Source: Rhodospirillales bacterium
Lineage (GTDB): Bacteria; Pseudomonadota; Alphaproteobacteria; Rhodospirillales; JABHCV01
DNA length: 7,384 bases
Assembly: GCA_016776705.1 (NCBI GenBank)
Contig: JADHSW010000153.1
Span: 1-7,384, forward strand
Reading direction: 5' to 3'
The position numbers and the translations under genes were made by a program. Every line of letters starts with the position of its first letter. Position 1 is the stretch's first letter. Below, piece after piece: positions 1-6,532 of this stretch. The notes beneath the pieces were generated by a model, which worked only from the letters and a program-made list of their open reading frames with translations, ran no database searches and was not told the origin of the DNA.

Positions 1-1
1 T

Positions 2-685
2 CACGGAAGTTTTGTTTCATTCATCGGTCCATCGGGTTGCGGCAAGACAACACTGCTTAGGGTCATTGCAGACCTTGAACAGCCGACTGAAGGTTCCATC
101 ACCGTGAATGGTGTTTCGCCCCATGAGGCACGCATGGCAAGGGCATATGGTTATGTTTTCCAGGCTCCTGCCCTTTATCCATGGCGCACCATCGAGCGCA
201 ATGTCACCCTGCCGCTAGAAGTAATGGGCGTTTCCAGGGAAGAGCGAAAAAAACGGTCCCGAAAATATCTGGAACTTGTCAATCTGGCCGGCTTTGAGAA
301 AAAATTCCCCTGGCAACTTTCAGGTGGTATGCAGCAACGTGCCTCCATCGCACGCGCCCTTTGCGTCGACCCTGAATTGCTTTTGATGGATGAACCCTTT
401 GGCGCATTGGATGAAATCGTTCGCGATCATCTGAATGAAGAACTTTTACGGCTTTGGCGACAAACCGATAAAACCGTGGTCTTCGTTACCCACTCAATTC
501 CCGAAGCGGTGTTCCTGTCGACGCAAATCGTCGTCATGTCTCCACGACCCGGGCGTATCATTGATGTTATTGATTGCAATTTTCCGGACGATAGAACACT
601 GGACATCCGTGAAACGCCCGAATTTATTGAAATCGCACACAGGGTCCGCGAAGGCTTGCGGGCGGGGCATGGTTATGACGACTGA
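2..685 (+). CDS. ABC transporter ATP-binding protein, NitT/TauT (SsuB/ThiZ-like) family, 5'-truncated by window edge
   Basis: Cytoplasmic ATPase that powers the importer encoded by the next genes. The reading frame is open from base 2, so the start codon lies upstream; 227 residues are visible and perhaps 30 are missing. All nucleotide-binding motifs are intact: Walker A GPSGCGKTT (visible residues 9-17, bases 26-52), Q-loop Gln in YVFQAP (about 54), signature LSGGMQQR (106-113), Walker B LLLMDEP with D-loop GALDE (126-138), and switch His in VFVTHS (164). The sequence ALYPWRTIERNVTLPLE after the Q-loop is typical of NitT/TauT/sulfonate-type ATPases rather than PotA or MalK, and there is no C-terminal regulatory TOBE domain. 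The stop codon overlaps the downstream permease start by 11 nt, which indicates translational coupling. The family is clear; the substrate cannot be read from this subunit. Confidence 0.95.
   Translation, partial: HGSFVSFIGPSGCGKTTLLRVIADLEQPTEGSITVNGVSPHEARMARAYGYVFQAPALYPWRTIERNVTLPLEVMGVSREERKKRSRKYLELVNLAGFEKKFPWQLSGGMQQRASIARALCVDPELLLMDEPFGALDEIVRDHLNEELLRLWRQTDKTVVFVTHSIPEAVFLSTQIVVMSPRPGRIIDVIDCNFPDDRTLDIRETPEFIEIAHRVREGLRAGHGYDD
661..667 (+). promoter_or_regulatory. Ribosome binding site for permease 1
   Basis: The G-rich stretch GGCGGGG lies 7 nt before the ATG at 675, inside the end of the ATPase gene. It favours 675 over the in-frame ATG at 669, which would be almost on top of it, and over the ATG at 435, which lies deep in the ATPase gene. 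Confidence 0.5.
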
Positions 686-1598
686 AGCCGTCGCATTGGG
701 TAAGGGAAATCGTTCCCTTATGGCGAGCGCTATGGCGGGGCAGGCGGGTCCAGTGACTTTGGTCCTGCTGGCGGTGATTGCAATATGGTATGCCGGGGCG
801 GTGTATATGAATGCCCCCTGGGAAATAGATCGCTTCGAGAAACATAAAATAGACTGGTCCGCCGGTGATCTGGTGCGTGCGACCATGATGCAGACACGCC
901 CGATCCTGCCTGCTCCCCATCAGGTTCTTATGGAAATGAATAATACCATTTTCCAGAAAAAAATCACCTCCAAGCGCAGTCTGATCTACCATTCATGGGT
1001 AACACTGTCCTCGACGTTGCTGGGTTTTGCCATTGGCGGAATTCTGGGCATTTTACTGGCGGTGGGCATCGTTCATAACCGAACGTTGGAAAAAAGCCTG
1101 ATGCCCTGGGTGATTTCTTCGCAAACCATTCCGATTCTGGCCATTGCGCCAATGATTATCGTTGTATTGGGTGCCATCGGTCTGAAGGGCCTCGTCCCCA
1201 AGGCGATTATTTCAACCTACCTGTGTTTTTTTCCCATCACCATCGGCATGGTCAAGGGCCTGCGATCGCCCGGTGTGCTGGAAATGGATTTAATGCGAAC
1301 CTTTAACGCCAGCCGTTGGCAGACTTTCTGGATGTTGCGTTGGCCGTCATCGGTACCGTTTCTTTTCACCAGCCTGAAAGTCGCTATTGCCATTTCCCTG
1401 GTCGGAGCAATCGTCGGTGAACTTCCCACCGGGGCCCAGGCCGGTTTGGGGGCGCGACTTCTGGCCGGTTCCTATTACGGCCAGACGATTCAAATCTGGT
1501 CGGCTCTGGTGACTGCCGCCATCCTTGCCGGATTGCTGGTATTCCTCATTGGCGTGATCGAGCGCGTTGTTCTTAAAAAAATGGGGGCGCGACAATGA
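675..1598 (+). CDS. ABC transporter permease 1, NitT/TauT (SsuC/ThiX-like) family
   Basis: Inner-membrane subunit of 307 aa; it probably pairs with permease 2 to form the channel. One helix lies at about 25-45, followed by a polar stretch (46-106) and then the conserved core. That core runs from ILPAPHQVL (77-85) through HSWVTLSSTLLGFAIGG (106-122), with further hydrophobic segments near 143-168, 177-195, 233-250 and 275-297. The cytoplasmic EAA loop that contacts the ATPase is MRTFNASRWQTFWMLRWP (207-224). The usual glycine is replaced by Asn211 and the usual LP by WP. The polar stretch is roughly 35 residues longer than in a typical SsuC. The frame is open upstream to 435, but those residues are antisense to nothing conserved and overlap the ATPase gene, so 675 is taken as start. 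The stop shares the ATGA with the next gene. Confidence 0.9.
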   Translation: MTTEAVALGKGNRSLMASAMAGQAGPVTLVLLAVIAIWYAGAVYMNAPWEIDRFEKHKIDWSAGDLVRATMMQTRPILPAPHQVLMEMNNTIFQKKITSKRSLIYHSWVTLSSTLLGFAIGGILGILLAVGIVHNRTLEKSLMPWVISSQTIPILAIAPMIIVVLGAIGLKGLVPKAIISTYLCFFPITIGMVKGLRSPGVLEMDLMRTFNASRWQTFWMLRWPSSVPFLFTSLKVAIAISLVGAIVGELPTGAQAGLGARLLAGSYYGQTIQIWSALVTAAILAGLLVFLIGVIERVVLKKMGARQ

Positions 1599-2728
1599 TC
1601 GGGCGCTGGGATGGATTTGGGATGGCGGCGCTTGTCTTCTCCTTGTTGGCTCTCCTGCTCCCTCTTGCCAGCGGTGAGACCACACTGGCATGGGCCGACC
1701 GATCGACAAGCCTGATTATCGTGCTGGGTTTTGCGATCGTTGGCGGGCTTGTAGCCTGGCGCGGTGTGCGTGGATTAATATCGGCACTTGCCATCTTGTT
1801 CCTCGTATATTTGGCAACTCTGATGACTATGCAGCTTTTGGATAATGGCGTTGCCGGTTCTTCAAGCTGGGGCTTCTGGAGCTTTATCCTGGCACTTTGG
1901 GCTTTGACGTGGCGGGGGATTGCCAGTGTTGCGGCATATCAGACACTGAACAAGAACCATCAGCGCCTTGTAGCCTTCTTCGTTCCAGCCTGTTTTGGTT
2001 TTTGGTTATTGTTTCTTTGGGAAATGGTCTGTCAGGGGTTCGGCGTGCCGGGCGTCCTGCTGCCCCCGCCAAGCGCCATCTTCATCAAATTGATCGCATC
2101 GCTCGATATTCTGTGGGCGGATTTCGTGCAAACCTTTATGAAGGCTGTGATTAGTGGTTTCGCAATGGGTTGCGCTTCGGGCTTTATCATAGCCATCCTT
2201 GTTGATCGGGTGCCTTTCCTGAAACGCGGTCTGTTGCCCTTGGGCAACCTGGTAAGCGCCCTGCCCATTGTCGGTGTAGCGCCGATCATGGTCATGTGGT
2301 TCGGCTTTGACTGGCAATCGAAGGCGGCCGTGGTCGTCATTATGACCTTCTTCCCGATGCTGGTGAACACGGTCACAGGCTTATCGGCTGCTGGCGCGCT
2401 GGAACTTGAACTCATGCGATCTTATGGCGCTGGATACTGGCAGACCCTGTTTAAATTGAGGTTGCCGGCTGCCATGCCATTTGTTTTTAACGCGTTGAAG
2501 ATCAATTCTACGCTGGCGCTCATCGGTGCCATCGTCGCCGAATTTTTCGGAACGCCGATTGTCGGCATGGGATTTCGCATTTCCACGGAAGTGGGGAGAA
2601 TGAACGTAGATATGGTATGGGCGGAAATTTTCATCGCTGCTCTTGCCGGGTCGGCGTTTTATGGTGTGATGGCCTTGATGGAAAGAACCGTCACTTTTTG
2701 GCATCCGTCCTATCGAACAAAGAATTAA
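1595..2728 (+). CDS. ABC transporter permease 2, NitT/TauT family, with extra N-terminal membrane module
   Basis: Second inner-membrane subunit, 377 aa against about 250-270 for ordinary SsuC-like permeases. Residues 1 to about 125 form an added hydrophobic region with likely helices near 8-24, 38-56, 60-77 and 92-112. The recognisable permease begins with a helix at about 126-146, then VLLPPPSAIFIKL (154-166), the core helices, and an EAA loop MRSYGAGYWQTLFKLRLP (274-291) that keeps the conserved glycine and LP. The region AALKI/GAIVAEFFGTP after it closely parallels permease 1, so the two are paralogues and probably form a heterodimer. The start overlaps the previous stop as ATGA, with GGGGG 7 nt upstream. 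The role of the N-terminal module is unknown. Confidence 0.9.
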   Translation: MIGRWDGFGMAALVFSLLALLLPLASGETTLAWADRSTSLIIVLGFAIVGGLVAWRGVRGLISALAILFLVYLATLMTMQLLDNGVAGSSSWGFWSFILALWALTWRGIASVAAYQTLNKNHQRLVAFFVPACFGFWLLFLWEMVCQGFGVPGVLLPPPSAIFIKLIASLDILWADFVQTFMKAVISGFAMGCASGFIIAILVDRVPFLKRGLLPLGNLVSALPIVGVAPIMVMWFGFDWQSKAAVVVIMTFFPMLVNTVTGLSAAGALELELMRSYGAGYWQTLFKLRLPAAMPFVFNALKINSTLALIGAIVAEFFGTPIVGMGFRISTEVGRMNVDMVWAEIFIAALAGSAFYGVMALMERTVTFWHPSYRTKN

Positions 2729-2760
2729 GGGACGGACAGGGAGAATAAACAAAATGAAAA

Positions 2761-2764
2761 GGAG
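2761..2764 (+). promoter_or_regulatory. Ribosome binding site choosing the binding-protein start
   Basis: GGAG, preceded by AAAA, lies 7 nt before the ATG at 2772. An earlier in-frame ATG at 2754 has its own AGGGAG at 2738-2743, 10 nt away. The start at 2772 gives a canonical signal peptide without six extra residues, so it is preferred, but both sites could be used. Confidence 0.6.
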
Positions 2765-2771
2765 TCGAATA

Positions 2772-3764
2772 ATGAAAAGATTAATTCCGGCGTTAAGTGC
2801 ATTGGCCTTGGGCTTTGTGGCATCAAGCGCCACGGCTGCCGATAAGGTAACCTTGCAGTTGAAATGGGTAACCCAGGCGCAGTTCGCAGGGTACTACGTT
2901 GCCAAGGACAAGGGTTTTTACAGTGATGCCGGTCTGGACGTCACGATCAATCCGGGTGGACCGGATGTCGCCCCGCCGCAGGTCATTGCCGGTGGAGCCG
3001 CCGATGTTATCATCGACTGGATGCCCTCCGCCCTGGCATCACGTGAAAAAGGCGTGCCACTTGTCAACATAGCCCAACCATTCAAGAGTTCGGGAATGAT
3101 GCTGACCTGCCGCAAGGACTCCGGTATCAAGTCGCCGAAAGATTTTCCGGGTCGTACACTTGGAGTCTGGTTTTACGGCAACGAATATCCCTTCCTTAGC
3201 TGGATGTCCAAACTGGGAATCCCGACCAAAGGCGGCAGTGATGGCGTCAAGGTTTTGAAGCAGGGGTTCAATGTCGATCCAATCTTGCAAAAGCAGGCCG
3301 ATTGCGTTTCCACCATGACCTATAACGAATACTGGCAGATCATCGATGCCGGACTGGGTGCCGATGAACTGGTTGTCTTCAAGTATCAGGATCAGGGCGT
3401 GGCGACATTGGAAGATGGCCTTTATGTGCTTGAAAAAAACCTCGATGATGCGGCCTTTGTCGATAAAATGGCTCGCTTCGTCAAAGCCAGCATGATGGGT
3501 TGGGCATGGGCGCGCGACAACCAGAAAGCGGCTGCCGAAATCGTTCTTGAAAACGATGCGTCGGGCGCACAAACCGAAAAACACCAGGTTCGCATGATGG
3601 GTGAAATCAACAAGCTGACTGCCGGTTCCAATGGCATGCTCGATACCGAAGCCTATGAGCGTACCGTCGCGACTTTGTTGGGTGGCGGTTCCGATCCGGT
3701 GATTTCCCAGAAGCCTGTTGGTGCCTGGACACATAAGGTCATCAACAAGGCCTTGGGTATGTAA
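2772..3764 (+). CDS. Periplasmic substrate-binding protein, THI5/NMT1 (SsuA-like) family
   Basis: Secreted receptor of the importer, 330 aa. Residues 1-22 form a Sec signal peptide: MKR, a hydrophobic core, then a cleavage site after ATA, before ADKVTL. The mature N-terminus LQLKWVTQAQFAGYYVAKDK (29-47 region) followed by GFYSDAGLDVTI and PGGPDVAPPQVIAGGAADV (61-79) is the hallmark of the THI5/NMT1-like family. That family includes bacterial receptors for thiamine-precursor pyrimidines and a large set of pyrimidine- or amide-linked receptors. The fungal THI5 Cys-rich iron site is absent, so this is a receptor and not an HMP synthase. It follows permease 2 by 43 nt and precedes a dihydropyrimidinase gene, which suggests a pyrimidine- or hydantoin-type ligand. 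That substrate is an inference. A start six codons earlier (2754) is possible. Confidence 0.92.
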   Translation: MKRLIPALSALALGFVASSATAADKVTLQLKWVTQAQFAGYYVAKDKGFYSDAGLDVTINPGGPDVAPPQVIAGGAADVIIDWMPSALASREKGVPLVNIAQPFKSSGMMLTCRKDSGIKSPKDFPGRTLGVWFYGNEYPFLSWMSKLGIPTKGGSDGVKVLKQGFNVDPILQKQADCVSTMTYNEYWQIIDAGLGADELVVFKYQDQGVATLEDGLYVLEKNLDDAAFVDKMARFVKASMMGWAWARDNQKAAAEIVLENDASGAQTEKHQVRMMGEINKLTAGSNGMLDTEAYERTVATLLGGGSDPVISQKPVGAWTHKVINKALGM

Positions 3765-3780
3765 TCGACAAATCCCAATC

Positions 3781-3820
3781 CCGCCCGGCGCTATAGAGAC
3801 GCGCCGGGCGGTTCTTTTCT
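3781..3820 (+). terminator. GC-rich hairpin with T-rich tail between binding protein and hydantoinase genes
   Basis: A perfect 11-bp inverted repeat, CCGCCCGGCGC (3781-3791) and GCGCCGGGCGG (3801-3811), with a 9-nt loop is followed by TTCTTTTCT. This has the form of an intrinsic terminator, though the T tract is broken by C. It starts 17 nt after the binding-protein stop and ends 14 nt before the next ATG. It may cause partial termination or protect the 3' end of the upstream mRNA, raising binding-protein yield over hydantoinase. Confidence 0.75.
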
Positions 3821-3823
3821 CAA

Positions 3824-3828
3824 GGGAG
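3824..3828 (+). promoter_or_regulatory. Ribosome binding site for the hydantoinase gene
   Basis: GGGAG lies 6 nt before the ATG at 3835. It rules out the open frame extending upstream to 3718, which runs through the hairpin and the end of the binding-protein gene. Confidence 0.75.
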
Positions 3829-3834
3829 AGCAAA

Positions 3835-5277
3835 ATGGCAGTTCATATCAAGGGCGGGACGGTCGTCACCGCCGAGCAGACTTTCCGTGCGGACGTCCTG
3901 AGCGCTGGCGGCGTTATCGTCGAGGTGGGCGAAAAGCTGGATGTACCGGCAGGGGCAGAAGTGGTCGACGCTGGCGGCTGTTATGTCATGCCCGGCGGCA
4001 TTGATCCCCATACCCATATGGAACTTCCCTTCATGGGTACGGTTGCATCTGAAGACTTTTTCTCAGGCACCACAGCTGCGGCCTGTGGCGGTACGACGAT
4101 GATTATCGATTTTGTCATCCCCGGCCCCCAGGAAGATGTAATGGAGGCCTACAGGAAATGGCGCGAATGGTCTGAAAAGGCCGCTCAGGATTATAGTTTT
4201 CACGTCGCCATAACCTGGTGGGATGACACCGTACACGCCGCGATGGAAACCCTTACCCGCGATCATGGGGTCAACAGCTTCAAGCACTTTATGGCTTATA
4301 AGGGCGCCATCATGGCGGACGACGAAATCCTCGTGAACAGTTTCACCCGGGCGCGCGAGCTGGGGGCGCTTTGTACAGTGCATGCGGAAAACGGCGAACT
4401 GGTCTTCAAGCTGCAACAGGAAATGCTGGACAAGGGAATCACGGGACCCGAAGGTCATCCGCTTTCCCGCCCGCCAGAGGTTGAGGGCGAAGCCGCAAAC
4501 CGTGCCATCCGCATTGCCCAGGTTCTGGATGTGCCGATCTATGTCGTCCATAATTCCTGCAAGGATTCCCTGGAAGCAATTACCCGGGCACGCAACGAAG
4601 GCCAGCGGGTTTTTGGTGAAGTTCTGGCCGGACACCTGATCATTGATGACAGCGTCTACCGAAATCCGGATTGGGATTTTGCCGCTGCCCATGTGATGAG
4701 TCCGCCATTCCGTCCCAAGGGACATCAGGAAGCCCTGTGGAAGGGATTGCAGGCCGGTATGCTGCAAACCACCGCGACGGATCATTGCTGTTTCTGTGCC
4801 CCGCAAAAGGCGATGGGTAAAGATAATTTCGCCCAAATTCCCAACGGCACTGCCGGGGTCGAGGACCGAATGCATGTGATGTGGCATCACGGCGTTAACA
4901 CGGGTCGATTGACGATGAATGAATTTGTTGCCGTGACATCGACAAACACGGCAAAAATTTTCAACATTCATCCGCAAAAGGGCACAGTGTCCGTCGGTGC
5001 GGACGCCGATCTTGTCGTCTGGGACCCAGAAAAAGAACGTACGATTTCCAGGGACACCCATCACCAGAACATCGACTTCAACATCTTTGAAGGGATGACG
5101 GTAAAGGGCGTTAATGTGGTTACGCTGAGCCAGGGCAACATCGTCTACCAGGATGGTGACGTACGTACGGTAAAGGGGGCAGGCCGTTACATCAACCGGC
5201 CGACATTCGCGCCATATTATTCTGCGATGGAGAAGAACCGGGTATATAACGCGCCAAGCGCCGTTGATCGCAGCTGA
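3835..5277 (+). CDS. hydA: Dihydropyrimidinase / D-hydantoinase (cyclic amidohydrolase)
   Basis: Cytoplasmic binuclear zinc hydrolase, 480 aa, normal for the family. It opens the cyclic amide bond of 5,6-dihydrouracil, dihydrothymine or 5-substituted hydantoins to N-carbamoyl amino acids. The expected metal ligands are present: His59 and His61 (GGIDPHTHMELPF), the Lys150 that is carboxylated in this family (NSFKHFMAYKG), His183 (TVHAENG), His239 (YVVHNSCKDS) and Asp316 (ATDHCCF). Tyr155, Ser289 (HVMSPPF) and Asn337 (QIPNGTAGVEDRM) match the residues known to bind substrate in dihydropyrimidinases. The IPNG-GVEDRM segment argues for this branch rather than dihydroorotase or allantoinase. Its place after the importer suggests that it processes the imported compound. 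The partner enzymes, dihydropyrimidine dehydrogenase and a carbamoylase, are not in this window. Whether hydantoins or dihydropyrimidines are the natural substrate cannot be told from sequence. Confidence 0.95.
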   Translation: MAVHIKGGTVVTAEQTFRADVLSAGGVIVEVGEKLDVPAGAEVVDAGGCYVMPGGIDPHTHMELPFMGTVASEDFFSGTTAAACGGTTMIIDFVIPGPQEDVMEAYRKWREWSEKAAQDYSFHVAITWWDDTVHAAMETLTRDHGVNSFKHFMAYKGAIMADDEILVNSFTRARELGALCTVHAENGELVFKLQQEMLDKGITGPEGHPLSRPPEVEGEAANRAIRIAQVLDVPIYVVHNSCKDSLEAITRARNEGQRVFGEVLAGHLIIDDSVYRNPDWDFAAAHVMSPPFRPKGHQEALWKGLQAGMLQTTATDHCCFCAPQKAMGKDNFAQIPNGTAGVEDRMHVMWHHGVNTGRLTMNEFVAVTSTNTAKIFNIHPQKGTVSVGADADLVVWDPEKERTISRDTHHQNIDFNIFEGMTVKGVNVVTLSQGNIVYQDGDVRTVKGAGRYINRPTFAPYYSAMEKNRVYNAPSAVDRS

Positions 5278-5302
5278 GGTGCCCAGTTAATGTGAAAAGA
5301 CG

Positions 5303-5333
5303 AAAACCGGCCCTTCGGGGTCGGTTTTTTTTT
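5303..5333 (+). terminator. Intrinsic terminator with UUCG tetraloop after the hydantoinase gene
   Basis: The stem AAAACCGGCCC (5303-5313) pairs with GGGTCGGTTTT (5318-5328) around a C(UUCG)G loop and runs into nine T (5325-5333). It starts 25 nt after the hydantoinase stop. The single wobble pair (G5310 with U5321) is stable in the plus-strand RNA but becomes an A-C mismatch on the other strand. It should therefore work best for plus-strand transcripts, although it may also stop transcripts from the convergent minus-strand genes, since TTTT lies on that side too. Confidence 0.9.
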
Positions 5334-5463
5334 CAGCCAGACATCGGCAAGGCCATGAAGTGTAAACTTGCATAGAAGTGTCGCACTATCATCACCACCG
5401 AAAACCTGGCCCCGTATCAAAAACGATCCAGGGCGGGAGTTTCATCAGGATTAATGCGATCGA

Positions 5464-6519
5464 TCAGCCCAGGCTATGGGCTGCTTCGCAGAGGTTTTTG
5501 AGTTTCGCCATCACCATGTTGCGCTCAAGCATTCCCAGGCCGCAGTCGGGGGCTGCGATCAGGCGATGGGAGTCAATATGGTCAAGGGCGTTCACAAGGC
5601 GGTGGCGAATTTCATCCACCGTTTCGATGCGGCTGGAGGCAATAGCAACAACACCGAAGATAACCGTCGTTTTTTTGAACATATCCAGCAGTGAAAGGTC
5701 ATTATGGCGATGGGCATCTTCAACGGATACGGCCATGACCGATGATGCATCCATAGCCTCGGCCAATTGAAGATAGGATTCCCTGGGCGCTTTTGGGTAA
5801 TCCGTCTCATCAAGACAATCAGGATAGCCACAGCACATGTGCATGGTCCGCGTCACGCCTTCAGGGCAGCCATGGAAGGCACGCTCTATATTTTCAATAC
5901 CGAATTCAAGCGCTGCATCGGCCTTTCGGGCGAATAAGGGCTCGTCAATCTGGATGTGACGGCAACCGACTTCAGCCAGGGCCAGCACTTCCCAATTCAA
6001 TGCTGCGGCCAGTTCCTGTCCACGCTTTTTCTCATCACCGTAATAGTCATCGGCAACCGTGTCGCCGATGGTCATTGGCCCAGGCAAGGTCACTTTAAGG
6101 GGTTTATCCGTTGTCGCCTGAGCGATGCGAAAATCATGAGGCAAGAAATGATCCCTCGGTGAAATCGGGCCGGTAATAGTTGGTACGCGGGCCTTGTAGG
6201 CCTCATTGCGGGACATAATTTCCGTTAGAGTGGAAAAATCGATGCCGTTCAGATGGCGGCAGTGGTAATGGATGTAGTTTTCGCGTCTGACTTCTCCATC
6301 AGTCGGAATGTCTATCCCGCACGCAATCTGATCGGCGATGACATCGGCTGCTGCCCGCTGGAAGATGTTTTCCGCCTCATCGCCCATGCGGGCCAATTCA
6401 TCCTCGTAGCGCCCCGTCGGGTCTTCATTGATGGTTCCACCTTCGGCATTGAACCAGTCGACGACTGGCACGTAGTCCGGTTTCGGATAGGCGCCAATGG
6501 TGGTTGTCAGCAGGGGCAT
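5464..6519 (-). CDS. MetE-like protein, C-terminal catalytic domain only (core cobalamin-independent methionine synthase family)
   Basis: A 351-aa (beta/alpha)8-barrel-type methyltransferase matching only the C-terminal half of MetE; E. coli MetE has 753 aa and an extra N-terminal domain. All four zinc ligands of MetE have counterparts: His227 and Cys229 in MHMCCGYP, Glu268 in VSVEDAH, and Cys326 in APDCGLG. Other MetE-like segments are TTTIGAYPKP at the N-terminus, TDGEVRRENYIHY (73-85), LPGPMTIGD (145-153) and HIQIDEPLF (188-196). The likely role is zinc-activated thiol methylation, with homocysteine the natural candidate acceptor. Without the N-terminal domain the methyl donor may not be methyl-tetrahydrofolate polyglutamate. 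An alkyl-coenzyme M transferase relative is a less likely alternative. The gene follows the permease by 11 nt with the ribosome binding site AGGAAG, so it is probably in one operon with that transporter. Confidence 0.85.
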   Translation of the reverse strand: MPLLTTTIGAYPKPDYVPVVDWFNAEGGTINEDPTGRYEDELARMGDEAENIFQRAAADVIADQIACGIDIPTDGEVRRENYIHYHCRHLNGIDFSTLTEIMSRNEAYKARVPTITGPISPRDHFLPHDFRIAQATTDKPLKVTLPGPMTIGDTVADDYYGDEKKRGQELAAALNWEVLALAEVGCRHIQIDEPLFARKADAALEFGIENIERAFHGCPEGVTRTMHMCCGYPDCLDETDYPKAPRESYLQLAEAMDASSVMAVSVEDAHRHNDLSLLDMFKKTTVIFGVVAIASSRIETVDEIRHRLVNALDHIDSHRLIAAPDCGLGMLERNMVMAKLKNLCEAAHSLG

Positions 6520-6526
6520 GAGACGG

Positions 6527-6532
6527 CTTCCT
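6527..6532 (-). promoter_or_regulatory. Ribosome binding site of the MetE-like gene, overlapping the permease stop
   Basis: AGGAAG on the minus strand lies 7 nt before the ATG at 6519. Its first two bases lie in the upstream permease's TAG stop (6533-6531), a layout typical of translational coupling. Confidence 0.75.

Noticed and set aside
435..674. N-terminal extension of permease 1 to the ATG at 435
   Set aside because: The 80 extra residues are the ATPase gene read in another frame, rich in Arg, Ser and Pro and unlike a permease. The ATG at 675 has a well-spaced ribosome binding site.
2729..2771. Possible terminator or promoter between permease 2 and the binding-protein gene
   Set aside because: I see no inverted repeat and no convincing -35/-10 pair, only two ribosome binding sites. 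The genes are best read as one transcript.
3039..3833. Open frame of 264 codons on the minus strand opposite the binding-protein gene
   Set aside because: It is antisense to a clear THI5/NMT1-type gene, runs through the hairpin at 3781-3811, and its translation shows no recognisable domain.
4634..4641. ACCTGATC, which matches part of the TPP riboswitch core
   Set aside because: It is inside the hydantoinase coding region with no CTGAGA partner at a suitable distance, so it is a chance match. The operon's leader is outside the window.
4786..4803. HCCFCA in the hydantoinase, resembling the Cys-rich iron motif of fungal THI5
   Set aside because: It follows the catalytic Asp316 in the amidohydrolase active site, where hydantoinases normally have DHC-x-F. 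The likeness to THI5 is coincidental.
4063..5064. Open frame of 333 codons on the minus strand opposite the hydantoinase gene
   Set aside because: It lies wholly antisense to a gene with all family residues intact, has no ribosome binding site, and its translation shows no recognisable domain. It is a codon-bias shadow.
5378..5770. Plus-strand open frame of 130 codons overlapping the end of the MetE-like gene
   Set aside because: Most of it is antisense to conserved MetE residues such as the APDCGLG zinc site, and its translation resembles nothing.
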